Assembly: GCA_900548215.1 (NCBI GenBank)
Contig: URJI01000059.1
Span: 1 to 17,631 of the forward strand
Origin: an uncultured Coprococcus sp.
GTDB taxonomy: Bacteria > Bacillota > Clostridia > Lachnospirales > Lachnospiraceae
Length of the DNA: 17,631 nt
Direction of reading: 5' to 3'
Shown here: in pieces, positions 7,394-14,352 of the stretch
Layout: each line of letters begins with the position of its first letter
Position numbering within the stretch: the stretch's first letter is position 1
Program-made: the position numbers and the translations under genes
Notes under the pieces: generated by a model
What the model was told of the DNA's origin: nothing
What the model saw: the letters and a program-made list of their open reading frames with translations, nothing else
Databases searched by the model: none

Positions 7394-7936
7394 ATGGACG
7401 CAATAACATGCATTAAGACAAGAAGAAGTGTAAGAAAGTTTACAGATGAGATGGTGCCTGCAGAGACTGTCAGAGAGATAGTAGAGCTTGCATCTTATGC
7501 ACCGTCATGGAAGAACACACAGGTTATAAGATATACATTAGTTGAGGATGCTGATGTGATAGCCCGTATAGCGGCTGAGGGCGTTATGGATTTCCCTCTT
7601 AACCAGAAGACTGTCAGCAGAGCAAAGCAGATCATGGTTGTCACATACAAAGATGGAATTTGCGGATTTGAGAAGAATGGCGATTACAGTACAAGTAAGG
7701 AAGATCGTTGGGAGATGTTTGATGCTGGAATCGCAACACAGACGTTTTGCCTTGCAGCGCATGAAAAGGGCGTTGGAACTGTAATCCTTGGAATATTTGA
7801 TGATGCAAAGATTGCGGATATTGTGGGGATACCTCAGGGACAGACTGTAGCTGCTGTTGTGGCATTGGGATATCCTGCATTTGAACCGGATATGCCGCCT
7901 AGAAAATCAGTAGATGATCTGCTTGTAGTAAAGTAA
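7394..7936 (+). CDS. Nitroreductase family flavoprotein
   Basis: FMN-dependent NAD(P)H oxidoreductase of the nitroreductase fold, expected to be cytosolic and dimeric. The start is ATG 7394 (180 residues) after AAGGAGG at 7378-7384. An upstream in-frame GTG at 7316 lies inside the preceding gene and adds nothing conserved. Seen: IKTRRSVRKFTD (phosphate/FMN-binding Arg segment) near residue 8, SYAPSWKNTQ at about 35-44, and GIATQTFCLAAHEKGVGTVILGIFD (FMN isoalloxazine side) at about 116-140. At 180 residues it is a compact member; there is no ferredoxin domain. The natural substrate cannot be read from sequence. It is probably cotranscribed with the C39-like gene and followed by a strong terminator. 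Confidence 0.9.
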   Translation: MDAITCIKTRRSVRKFTDEMVPAETVREIVELASYAPSWKNTQVIRYTLVEDADVIARIAAEGVMDFPLNQKTVSRAKQIMVVTYKDGICGFEKNGDYSTSKEDRWEMFDAGIATQTFCLAAHEKGVGTVILGIFDDAKIADIVGIPQGQTVAAVVALGYPAFEPDMPPRKSVDDLLVVK

Positions 7937-7969
7937 GATATATTTTATATAATTACATATTTGTTGAAT

Positions 7970-7998
7970 TTGATGTAAGCTGCACTTTAGTATACAAT
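7970..7998 (+). promoter_or_regulatory. Sigma-A promoter of the glutamine-kinase-like operon, embedded in the upstream terminator
   Basis: TTGATG (7970-7975), 17-base spacer (7976-7992), TACAAT (7993-7998); start predicted near 8005. The spacer and -10 overlap the left arm and loop of the 7977-8012 hairpin, so transcript initiation would begin within its right arm. This avoids forming the hairpin in the new RNA. Confidence 0.6.
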
Positions 7999-8016
7999 CT
8001 AAAGTGCAGCTTTCTT
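7977..8016 (+). terminator. Intrinsic terminator after the nitroreductase gene
   Basis: AAGCTGCACTTTAG (7977-7990) and CTAAAGTGCAGCTT (7999-8012) form a perfect 14-bp stem with an 8-base loop, followed by TTCTT. It ends the peptidase/nitroreductase transcript. As DNA, the same palindrome overlaps the promoter of the next operon and could double as a protein-binding site. Confidence 0.8.
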
Positions 8017-8045
8017 AATGTAGGTTCTAGAGGAGGAATTTTGTT

Positions 8046-10481
8046 ATGATTTCTAAAGCGGATATGCTGGGCAGTCTGTATGGAAAATTGCAATTTTCAA
8101 AAATAGAGAAGATGATGGTTGTGACTGGAGAGGATGCCTTTCTGTCAGCGGATGATATGGCGTCGCACATTGCAGAATATTTTGGCGGTGATAAGATAGT
8201 TGTAAGAAGCTCCTCGTCAAATGAGGATGGCAGTATGGCATCAAACGCTGGACATTATGAAAGTGTGCTGGATGTGGATTCATCCGATGCTGACGCTGTG
8301 GTTGATGCTGTAAGGCGAGTTCTGGATTCGTACAGAGTTGATCTTGATGATGTGGATGGCGAGCAGGTGCTCATACAGACCCAGACAGAAAATATAAGTT
8401 ACAGTGGAGTGGCTTTTTCACGTGAATTAAAAAAGGACAGACCGTATTATACTATAAGTTATGATGTTTCATCTACGGATGCGGTGACAAGCGGCAGGGG
8501 TGGGACGACGGTATATATTCTAAGAAATGCACGGACTGAAGAACTGCCAGCGCATTGGGCAGCACTGATTACCTCGATGAGGGAACTGGAACAGTTTCTG
8601 CCAGACTATCCGCTGGATGTGGAATTTGCTATAGATGAGAAATGTGCTGTAACGATATTCCAGGTGCGGCCTTTGGCTGCTAGCATCAAAGGGGTCAGGT
8701 CGGCTATCCCGGATGACAAAGTATTTGAAGCTGCAGATGACTCTATGGCAGAGTATGATGCGCTGTGCGATAAGCTTGGAGAAAAAAACACTATATTGTC
8801 AGATATGGCGTTTTGGAATCCGGCGGAAATAATAGGAATAAATCCGCATCCTTTGGATTTTTCGCTTTACAGGGAGATTATCACATCTGGAGCGTGGAAT
8901 CAGGGGCTTAGCTATATAGGATATAAATATGTGGACGGAGACCTGATGTATAAGATAGGAAATAAACCGTATATATCGCTCAAAAAATCATTTCTGGGAC
9001 TTATGCCTGATGATATTGATAACCGACTGGAACAAAAGCTTCTTAGATATTATAACAGGAAGCTTCTGTCAGATCCGACGGCACATGATAAGATAGAGTT
9101 TGAGATAGCATTTTCGGATTATGATTTTTCTACTGAGGATAAACTTAATGAACTGAGTAATGGTGAATTCAGCGGTGAGGAGATCAGAGATATATCTGAC
9201 TGTCTGTTTGATCTTACAAATAACGCGATCTGCAATTTTAAAAGAAACAGAATGAAGGATCTCAGAGCGCTCAATGGTCTGAGGGTTCACCGCGAGAATA
9301 TAAGGAATAACTGGATTATGGCGGACAATGATGTGACTACGCTTATCCAGTATTTTGTGCAGCTCATAGAGAGTATAAAGCACTATGGAACTCCAAAATT
9401 TGCAAGACAGGCAAGGCTTGCATTCATATCAAAGGCAATATGCAGATCACTGGTGTATAAAGGATATTTTACACACAAGGAGATTGACGATTTTATGATG
9501 TCGATATATACTGTGGCATCTGAGTACGACTCTGATTTTCAGGATCTGGTGGATGGACGGATAACCAGAGTCACTTTTGATGAGAAATACGGACACCTTA
9601 GATCGGGCACATACGACATTACGTGCGAGAACTATGCGCAGAGAACATTTGACCTGTCAAAAGGAAGTGATACAGCCAGAAAGCAGAGACAGAAGATAGA
9701 GGAGTTAAAGCATAATCCATTGGATTCTGGCAGGCTGTTGGATGCTCTTGATGATATAGGCTTTTTTGTGGATCTGCGGGATTTCCTTGATTTCCTTAAA
9801 GATTCCATGGAAGAGAGGGAGTATTTCAAATTTGAATTTACAAAGTCGCTCAGTCTTGCAATAGACATATTGATCGAGATTGGAGAAAAGCTTGGATTTG
9901 AAAAAGATGATATGGCTTATCTTGAGGCTGTGGATATACAGCTTGCAGCAGGAATGGCTCCTGATATGATAAAGAAAAGATGGAAGACTGTGATATATGA
10001 AAACAGGGAAAAATACAAAGTTTGTTCCATGCTTATCCTGCCGGATGTTATATATGACAGGAATCAGGTAAAATGTATTGAAATATGGGAGGCACGTCCA
10101 AATTTTATCACATCTGAGTGCGTGAGTGGTGAGGTTGTTCTACTTGAGAATTACGAGAATGAAGATCATGAAGATATTGCGGATGTGAGTGGCCGCATAG
10201 TGGTTATCCCAAAGGCTGATCCGGGATATGACTGGATATTTGCAAAGGGAATAAAAGGTTTTATAACCAAGTATGGCGGGGTTGCATCCCATATGGCAAT
10301 AAGGTGCGCCGAGTTCAATATACCGGCAGCCATCGGGTGCGGAGATTGTATATACAGTTTTGTAGAAAAACAGAAAGCAGTTACGCTTGACTGTGAGAAC
10401 GGCAAGATAACGGCTTGTGAAGAAAATTATGGCAATTTTGAACGCCTTGGTTTGTCAGAAATATCAGAGAGGGAGGTATAG
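8046..10481 (+). CDS. L-glutamine kinase-like ATP-grasp/phosphohistidine enzyme (Cj1418-like)
   Basis: An 811-residue PEP-synthase-superfamily enzyme. The N-terminal ATP-grasp has VVRSSSSNEDGSMASNAGHY (R54, E60, D61), SGRGG (149-153) and the Mg-binding DVEFAID...FQVRPL (E193, Q206, R208). The central domain has FWNPAEIIGINPHPLDFSLY (256-275) and EKYGHLRSGTYDI (513-525). The C-terminal swivelling domain has GGVASHMAIRCAEFNIPAAIG with phospho-acceptor H749. The central motifs are ones I associate with C. jejuni Cj1418-type proteins, which phosphorylate the amide nitrogen of L-glutamine, rather than PEP synthase, PPDK or rifampin phosphotransferase. The PEP/pyruvate-binding barrel of PEP synthase is missing. 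AGGAGG at 8031-8036 sets the ATG. The next gene, 6 bases on, resembles the pathway partner Cj1417, which strengthens the call. Substrate identity remains inferred. Confidence 0.78.
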   Translation: MISKADMLGSLYGKLQFSKIEKMMVVTGEDAFLSADDMASHIAEYFGGDKIVVRSSSSNEDGSMASNAGHYESVLDVDSSDADAVVDAVRRVLDSYRVDLDDVDGEQVLIQTQTENISYSGVAFSRELKKDRPYYTISYDVSSTDAVTSGRGGTTVYILRNARTEELPAHWAALITSMRELEQFLPDYPLDVEFAIDEKCAVTIFQVRPLAASIKGVRSAIPDDKVFEAADDSMAEYDALCDKLGEKNTILSDMAFWNPAEIIGINPHPLDFSLYREIITSGAWNQGLSYIGYKYVDGDLMYKIGNKPYISLKKSFLGLMPDDIDNRLEQKLLRYYNRKLLSDPTAHDKIEFEIAFSDYDFSTEDKLNELSNGEFSGEEIRDISDCLFDLTNNAICNFKRNRMKDLRALNGLRVHRENIRNNWIMADNDVTTLIQYFVQLIESIKHYGTPKFARQARLAFISKAICRSLVYKGYFTHKEIDDFMMSIYTVASEYDSDFQDLVDGRITRVTFDEKYGHLRSGTYDITCENYAQRTFDLSKGSDTARKQRQKIEELKHNPLDSGRLLDALDDIGFFVDLRDFLDFLKDSMEEREYFKFEFTKSLSLAIDILIEIGEKLGFEKDDMAYLEAVDIQLAAGMAPDMIKKRWKTVIYENREKYKVCSMLILPDVIYDRNQVKCIEIWEARPNFITSECVSGEVVLLENYENEDHEDIADVSGRIVVIPKADPGYDWIFAKGIKGFITKYGGVASHMAIRCAEFNIPAAIGCGDCIYSFVEKQKAVTLDCENGKITACEENYGNFERLGLSEISEREV

Positions 10482-10487
10482 GCGGAT

Positions 10488-11171
10488 ATGCTTCATGCAC
10501 TTATAACACAGCGGGAAGGCCATAATATGTATGGAAAATCAACTGATGTCCTGGAGGCTGCGTACGTTGAGTTCTACGAGAGCCTAGGGGTGAGGCTGTT
10601 ACCTGTATCAAATTTTACAAGAAATCTTGATGAGGTGGTGGATGAACAGTTTGATTTTCTGATAGTCACCGGTGGAGGAACGCTTCATCCAAGACATTAC
10701 ATAGAACCACACAATGCGGAGCTGCAGCCAAGAAGAGATGCTGTTGAAGAAAGACTTATCATGTACTGCGTACAGAATAATATTCCGATAATAGGAGTGT
10801 GCCGTGGAATGCAGCACCTCAATGCTCTGTTTGGGGGCAAGATAAGTTATTCTGCAAGATTTAAGATTCCAAGACCCAGGGGAACTGACCATATGGCGAG
10901 AGTGGTTGGAACTGACAGATATGTGAAAATCAATAACTTCCATAGCGACTGTGTGTATGTTGAAAATCTGTCAACCATGTTCTACCCAATTGTTGTCGAT
11001 GAGGAGAATGGATCCGTTGAGGCATTTGTATCACCTAACATGAGCATACTGGCATTTCAGTGGCATCCGGAGAGGTATTTTGAGAGTGAAGAGGGCAGGC
11101 TGTTTACCAGACATCTCATACAGGATTTTCTTGGACTCCCAAGGGATAATAAAAAACCAGAGATAGATTAG
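10488..11171 (+). CDS. Class I glutamine-amidotransferase-fold hydrolase (Cj1417-like gamma-glutamyl hydrolase)
   Basis: A 227-residue class I GATase-fold protein. TGGGTLHPRHY at 61-71 is the oxyanion region of the peptidase C26/PuuD type; the nucleophile elbow is GVCRGMQHLNALFGG with C105; FQWHPER supplies H193 and E195; NNFHSD (149-154) is the usual inner segment. Relatives hydrolyse gamma-glutamyl amides. In C. jejuni, Cj1417 releases glutamate from gamma-glutamyl-CDP-amidate to give cytidine diphosphoramidate. It is 6 bases downstream of the glutamine-kinase-like gene, with GGGAGG inside that gene's last codons (10471-10476), so the pair is cotranscribed and likely act in sequence. No amidotransferase synthase partner is fused or adjacent, so it acts as a hydrolase. 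Alternative: a generic gamma-glutamyl-GABA hydrolase, but the context favours the phosphoramidate-type role. The exact substrate is not decidable here. Confidence 0.8.
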   Translation: MLHALITQREGHNMYGKSTDVLEAAYVEFYESLGVRLLPVSNFTRNLDEVVDEQFDFLIVTGGGTLHPRHYIEPHNAELQPRRDAVEERLIMYCVQNNIPIIGVCRGMQHLNALFGGKISYSARFKIPRPRGTDHMARVVGTDRYVKINNFHSDCVYVENLSTMFYPIVVDEENGSVEAFVSPNMSILAFQWHPERYFESEEGRLFTRHLIQDFLGLPRDNKKPEID

Positions 11172-11193
11172 TTAAATAAATATAGTGCATTTG

Positions 11194-11222
11194 TTGAAAT
11201 GGCAGATAAAAGATGATAAAAT
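11194..11222 (+). promoter_or_regulatory. Sigma-A promoter for the coiled-coil protein gene
   Basis: TTGAAA (11194-11199), 17-base spacer, TAAAAT (11217-11222) preceded by TGA; predicted start near 11229, about 43 bases before the ATG at 11272. No clear terminator is seen between the hydrolase gene and this promoter. Confidence 0.65.
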
Positions 11223-11271
11223 AAATTCATATGTACTTATGTGTTAGATAAGTTTCTACGGAGGCACAATT

Positions 11272-12228
11272 ATGGAGAACGGAAAAGCTAAACAGCTGCT
11301 TGACAGGATACAGGATATCGTAGGTGATGGACAAAATGTTCCATTTGCGGCTGGAAAGGTTCTGGTAAATAGAGAAGAGGTTCTTGAGATCGTTGAGGAA
11401 CTCAAGACGACTATAGATTTGGAATTAAAGGCATATCACGAGATAACAGACAAGAGGAGCAAGATTATAAAGGAGGCTGAGCAGGAGGCTGACGAGATCA
11501 TAGCCGAGGCTGAGGAGACTGCATCCAGGATAAGGATGAGCAAGCCTAGCCCTCTGTATGTTGACAAGAAGGTCAAGAGTCTGAACAAGCAGGACAGACA
11601 GGCACTTAGGACTGCTAATGAGATATATGCCGCATCAATTATTTATACCAATGAGATGCTCATGGAGATCAATGAAACTGTTAATCAGGCATACAATATG
11701 ATAAGTATGGAGAGCGACAGAGTTCTTGATTCACTTAGAAAGAAGTCTGAGATCATTGAGAACAACAAGAGAGAGCTCATGGAAGGCCTCATGGATATGA
11801 AGAAGCAGGAGAGATATGCAGATATCCTTGATATCAGCCAGCTCCTTGCAAACGAGCTGTATTATGAGAAGAACAAGGCAAAGGAAGAGGAACACACCGA
11901 GAAGAAGGCAGAGCCGGAGATGGTTCAGTGGGAATTTGACTTTGATGATAAGAAAGAGCCGGAGCCTATAAGAGTGAAGGCGTCCAGAGAGCCTGTCAGG
12001 GTGCAGGGCGATGATGGTCAGAAGAAAGATCAGTCTATACGTGTCATAAAAGATGATAGTACAGATGAGAAGAAAAGACGTTTTGGAGACAGAACACCTG
12101 TGAGACTGGAGGAATCTATTACAGATGCCAGTGCTGAGGGTGCAGTATCTGAAAAGAGTGGAAAACCTGATTTCAGAATCGGTGGCAGAAGTGATATATA
12201 CGACGACGTGGATGATGGAGTTGTGTAA
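11272..12228 (+). CDS. Coiled-coil protein of unknown function (ATPase subunit B/H-like)
   Basis: A 318-residue soluble protein that I cannot assign a function. The N-terminal part (1-95) is helical and highly charged, with a heptad-like Glu/Lys/Ala run at 46-90 (KIIKEAEQEADEIIAEAEETASRI) that resembles V-type ATPase subunit H, F0 subunit b or DivIVA-type coiled coils. Automatic annotation often names such proteins after those. There is no transmembrane segment, which rules out F0 b. A second helical block spans about 105-205. The C-terminal third (206-318) is low-complexity, charged and likely disordered, with recurring short basic/hydrophobic IRV, VRV and VRL motifs between acidic stretches. 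GGAGG at 11260-11264 supports the start. It has its own promoter and lies apart from the pspA unit. A scaffold or division/envelope role is only a guess. Confidence 0.75.
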   Translation: MENGKAKQLLDRIQDIVGDGQNVPFAAGKVLVNREEVLEIVEELKTTIDLELKAYHEITDKRSKIIKEAEQEADEIIAEAEETASRIRMSKPSPLYVDKKVKSLNKQDRQALRTANEIYAASIIYTNEMLMEINETVNQAYNMISMESDRVLDSLRKKSEIIENNKRELMEGLMDMKKQERYADILDISQLLANELYYEKNKAKEEEHTEKKAEPEMVQWEFDFDDKKEPEPIRVKASREPVRVQGDDGQKKDQSIRVIKDDSTDEKKRRFGDRTPVRLEESITDASAEGAVSEKSGKPDFRIGGRSDIYDDVDDGVV

Positions 12229-12272
12229 TCGGTAAGCCCTTCGGAATGTTAAGGTTGAATAAGTTGATGAAC

Positions 12273-12310
12273 GGCACATTACAGGGGGTAACGTGTCTAA
12301 TACCGTATTA
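12273..12310. repeat. Two adjacent inverted repeats in the gap upstream of pspA
   Basis: GGCACATTAC (12273-12282) and GTAACGTGTC (12288-12297) form a 10-bp hairpin with one mismatch and one G-U pair around a 5-base loop. Directly after it, TAATAC-C-GTATTA (12298-12310) is a perfect 6+6 palindrome. No T-run follows, so it is a poor terminator. Its position 30-67 bases upstream of the pspA -35 box would suit a regulator site; that role is unproven. Confidence 0.4.
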
Positions 12311-12339
12311 TATGATACAAAAACAGTCCAAGATGTAAG

Positions 12340-12368
12340 TTGTAGGGGTGGATATATTATCATATAAT
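12340..12368 (+). promoter_or_regulatory. Sigma-A promoter of the pspA/SPFH unit
   Basis: TTGTAG (12340-12345), 17-base spacer, TATAAT (12363-12368); predicted start near 12375. The palindrome TGTCG-T-CGACA (12374-12384) lies exactly at the predicted start and could be a repressor site. A leader of about 65 bases precedes the ATG at 12441. Confidence 0.65.
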
Positions 12369-12440
12369 GATGGTGTCGTCGACAGGAGACAACGTTAATA
12401 TTATATATTACAAAACAGCGAATAGCGGAGGTAAAGAGTT

Positions 12441-13118
12441 ATGGGTATTTTAAAGAGATTCAAAGACATCATGTCATCAAACATTAATGCACTGCTTGAT
12501 AAGGCAGAGGATCCGGAGAAGATGATTGATCAGTACTTAAGAGATCTTCAGGAAGATCTCAGGAAAGTTAAGTCAGAGACAGCCACAGTTATGGCTGAGG
12601 AGCAGAGATGTAAGAGACAGCTTGATGAGTGTGATGCTGAGATCGCAAAGATGCAGAATTACGCTGAGAAGGCTCTTGTAGCAGGTAATGAAGGCGATGC
12701 GATGAAGTTCCTGGAGAAGAAGAACCAGCTTACACAGAAGCAGGTTGCGCTTCAGCAGGCATATGATGCAGCCGCTGCCAATGCTGCTAAGATGAAACAG
12801 ATGCATGATAAGCTCACAAAGGATGTAAATGATCTGAATACAAGAAAAGAGACTATAAAGGCAAAGGTTCAGGTTGCAAAGACTCAGGAGAGAATGAACA
12901 AGATGATGAGCGGTATAGGCAATTCATCAGCTTCGATAGATGCATTTTCGAGAATGGAAGCAAAGGCAGATGCCATGCTTGACAAGGCTAATGCCATGAG
13001 TGAACTGAATGCAAACTCAGGTGATTCGATTGATGATCTTGCAAGTAAGTATGATGCAGCTCCGAATGCAGATGTTCAGGATGAACTGGCTGCACTTAAG
13101 GCTAAGATGGGATTATAA
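12441..13118 (+). CDS. pspA: PspA/IM30 (Vipp1) family membrane-stress protein
   Basis: ESCRT-III-related membrane-remodelling protein that coats and stabilises the cytoplasmic membrane under envelope stress. The 225-residue protein has the family start GILKRFKDIMSSNINALLDKAEDPEKMIDQYL, with an amphipathic helix at about 1-22, followed by long coiled-coil helices (about 25-150) containing AGNEGDAMKFLEKK, the usual hairpin turn region, and VAKTQERMNKMMSGI. The C-terminal SIDAFSRMEAKADAMLDKANAMSEL matches the conserved end of this family. GGAGG at 12427-12431 supports the start. The SPFH/zinc-ribbon gene follows after 48 bases, as ydjI accompanies ydjF (a PspA homologue) in Bacillus subtilis. 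The intervening ydjG and ydjH seen there are absent. Confidence 0.93.
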   Translation: MGILKRFKDIMSSNINALLDKAEDPEKMIDQYLRDLQEDLRKVKSETATVMAEEQRCKRQLDECDAEIAKMQNYAEKALVAGNEGDAMKFLEKKNQLTQKQVALQQAYDAAAANAAKMKQMHDKLTKDVNDLNTRKETIKAKVQVAKTQERMNKMMSGIGNSSASIDAFSRMEAKADAMLDKANAMSELNANSGDSIDDLASKYDAAPNADVQDELAALKAKMGL

Positions 13119-13166
13119 TAATCCTGCATAATTTCAGATGTCGGAATACAGAGAGGAGTGCAATAG

Positions 13167-14138
13167 ATGGGATTATTTTCAAATCAGTTTGCAAATGTTG
13201 TAGAGTGGGAAGAGTACAGAGATGACGTCATCTTCTGGAAGTGGACCAACAGAGAGATAAAGAAGGACTCAAAGCTTATCATCAAGCCGGGTCAGGATGC
13301 TATATTCCTGTATAATGGAGCTGTGGAAGGTATATTTACAGAGTCGGGAAGCTATACTATTGATTCACAGATCATACCATTCCTTTCAACACTTAAGGGA
13401 TTTAAGTTTGGTTTTAATTCCGGACTTCGTGCAGAAGTTCTGTTTGTGAACACCAAAGAGTTTACATGTAATTGGGGAACGAGTTCACCGATCAGGCTTC
13501 AGGCTCCGGGACTTCCAGGCGGGCTCCCTGTCAGATCTAACGGTAAGTTTTCGTTCAAGATAGATGACTATAACGTTCTTATTGAGAAGGTTGCCGGTGT
13601 AAAACAGCAGTTTACTGTTGATGATATAAGAGACAGGATCAGGGGTATTCTTGATGGTCTTCTGATGAAGTGGATCACAAAGGTTGGCGGAGACGTGTTC
13701 AACCTTATGGCCAATTCTGTAGATATAGCTAAGGGTATCAAAGAAGATCTGGATATGGAACTTCTCGGAATTGGCCTTACCATCACAGATTTCAGGATCA
13801 GTGAGTTCACTTACCCTGAAAATATACAGAAGCGTGCAGATCAGGCTGCGGAATATTCAATGATTGGGGATATGAATAGATTCCAGCAGGTAGGAATGGT
13901 TGATTCTATGGCGCATGGGGGACGTGCCGGATCAGCAGGAAGCAACGCAGCTGATATGGCGAATGCAATGGTTGGTATGCAGATGGGAATGGCGATGGCG
14001 AATCAGATGGCTGGCGCTATGAATCAGATGAACCAGAGCGCTGGTGGAATGGGTGCTGTTCCTAAGTTCTGCCCGAACTGCGGGCAGCCGACGAACGGAT
14101 CGAAGTTCTGCGGTAATTGTGGATCAAAGCTAGTGTAG
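13167..14138 (+). CDS. SPFH-domain protein with C-terminal zinc ribbon (YdjI-like)
   Basis: A 323-residue protein resembling B. subtilis YdjI, the SPFH protein reported to anchor PspA at the membrane. The N-terminal part (about 8-240) is SPFH-like: VVEWEEYRDDVIFWKW, LIIKPGQDAIFLYNG, GIGLTITDFRISEFTYPE and QKRADQAAEYS. Residues about 250-296 are a Met/Ala/Gly/Asn-rich flexible linker with repeated MANAM/NQM units. The end is a four-cysteine zinc ribbon (C302, C305, C315, C318 in FCPNCGQ and FCGNCGSKL). No transmembrane helix is visible, so membrane contact is probably peripheral through SPFH. Start: AGAGGAG at 13152-13158. It sits behind pspA and before a strong terminator, so the pair forms a two-gene unit. 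The zinc ribbon may recruit partners; its ligand is unknown. Confidence 0.87.
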   Translation: MGLFSNQFANVVEWEEYRDDVIFWKWTNREIKKDSKLIIKPGQDAIFLYNGAVEGIFTESGSYTIDSQIIPFLSTLKGFKFGFNSGLRAEVLFVNTKEFTCNWGTSSPIRLQAPGLPGGLPVRSNGKFSFKIDDYNVLIEKVAGVKQQFTVDDIRDRIRGILDGLLMKWITKVGGDVFNLMANSVDIAKGIKEDLDMELLGIGLTITDFRISEFTYPENIQKRADQAAEYSMIGDMNRFQQVGMVDSMAHGGRAGSAGSNAADMANAMVGMQMGMAMANQMAGAMNQMNQSAGGMGAVPKFCPNCGQPTNGSKFCGNCGSKLV

Positions 14139-14183
14139 ATATTGTGTAATATTATTTTGCATGGCATTATAATGTTTGCAAAT

Positions 14184-14251
14184 AAACGCTGTTATGTTAT
14201 ACTAAACAGATGAAATGAAACATATGTTTGGTATAGCTGACAGCGTTTTTT
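14184..14251 (+). terminator. Terminator of the pspA/SPFH unit
   Basis: AAACGCTGT (14184-14192) pairs with ACAGCGTTT (14240-14248) and is followed by more T. The inner arms TATACTAAACA and TGTTTGGTATA also pair (one G-U), making a two-tier hairpin with a 16-base apical loop. Confidence 0.85.
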
Positions 14252-14307
14252 ATGCTGATAGCACCTGGGCGGTTTATGTGGAATACATTGTGAGAACATC
14301 TACGGAC

Positions 14308-14329
14308 GATACATTATAGATACATTATA
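14308..14329 (+). repeat. Tandem 11-bp direct repeat just upstream of pcrA
   Basis: GATACATTATA occurs twice without a gap (14308-14318, 14319-14329), 13 bases before the pcrA ribosome site. Each copy holds a -10-like TACATT/CATTATA; TTGTGA at 14288-14293 is a possible -35 for the first copy (16-base spacing). Promoter function is uncertain. Confidence 0.5.
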
Positions 14330-14352
14330 GAGAAGTGCAACAGGAGGTTAAT

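Noticed and set aside
6649..7936. RiPP or bacteriocin cluster (C39 peptidase plus SagB-like oxidase)
   Set aside because: No precursor peptide, cyclodehydratase or transporter is present. The nitroreductase is the compact generic type and the peptidase-like protein lacks the exporter domains.
8046..10481. Phosphoenolpyruvate synthase, pyruvate phosphate dikinase or rifampin phosphotransferase
   Set aside because: The PEP/pyruvate-binding barrel is missing, and the central motifs and the adjacent GATase-fold hydrolase fit the glutamine-kinase-like group better. Not fully excluded without a search.
14165..14174. Palindrome CATTATAATG after the SPFH gene, also promoter-like
   Set aside because: No -35 at proper spacing, and it lies upstream of a terminator; AT-rich palindromes of this length are expected by chance.
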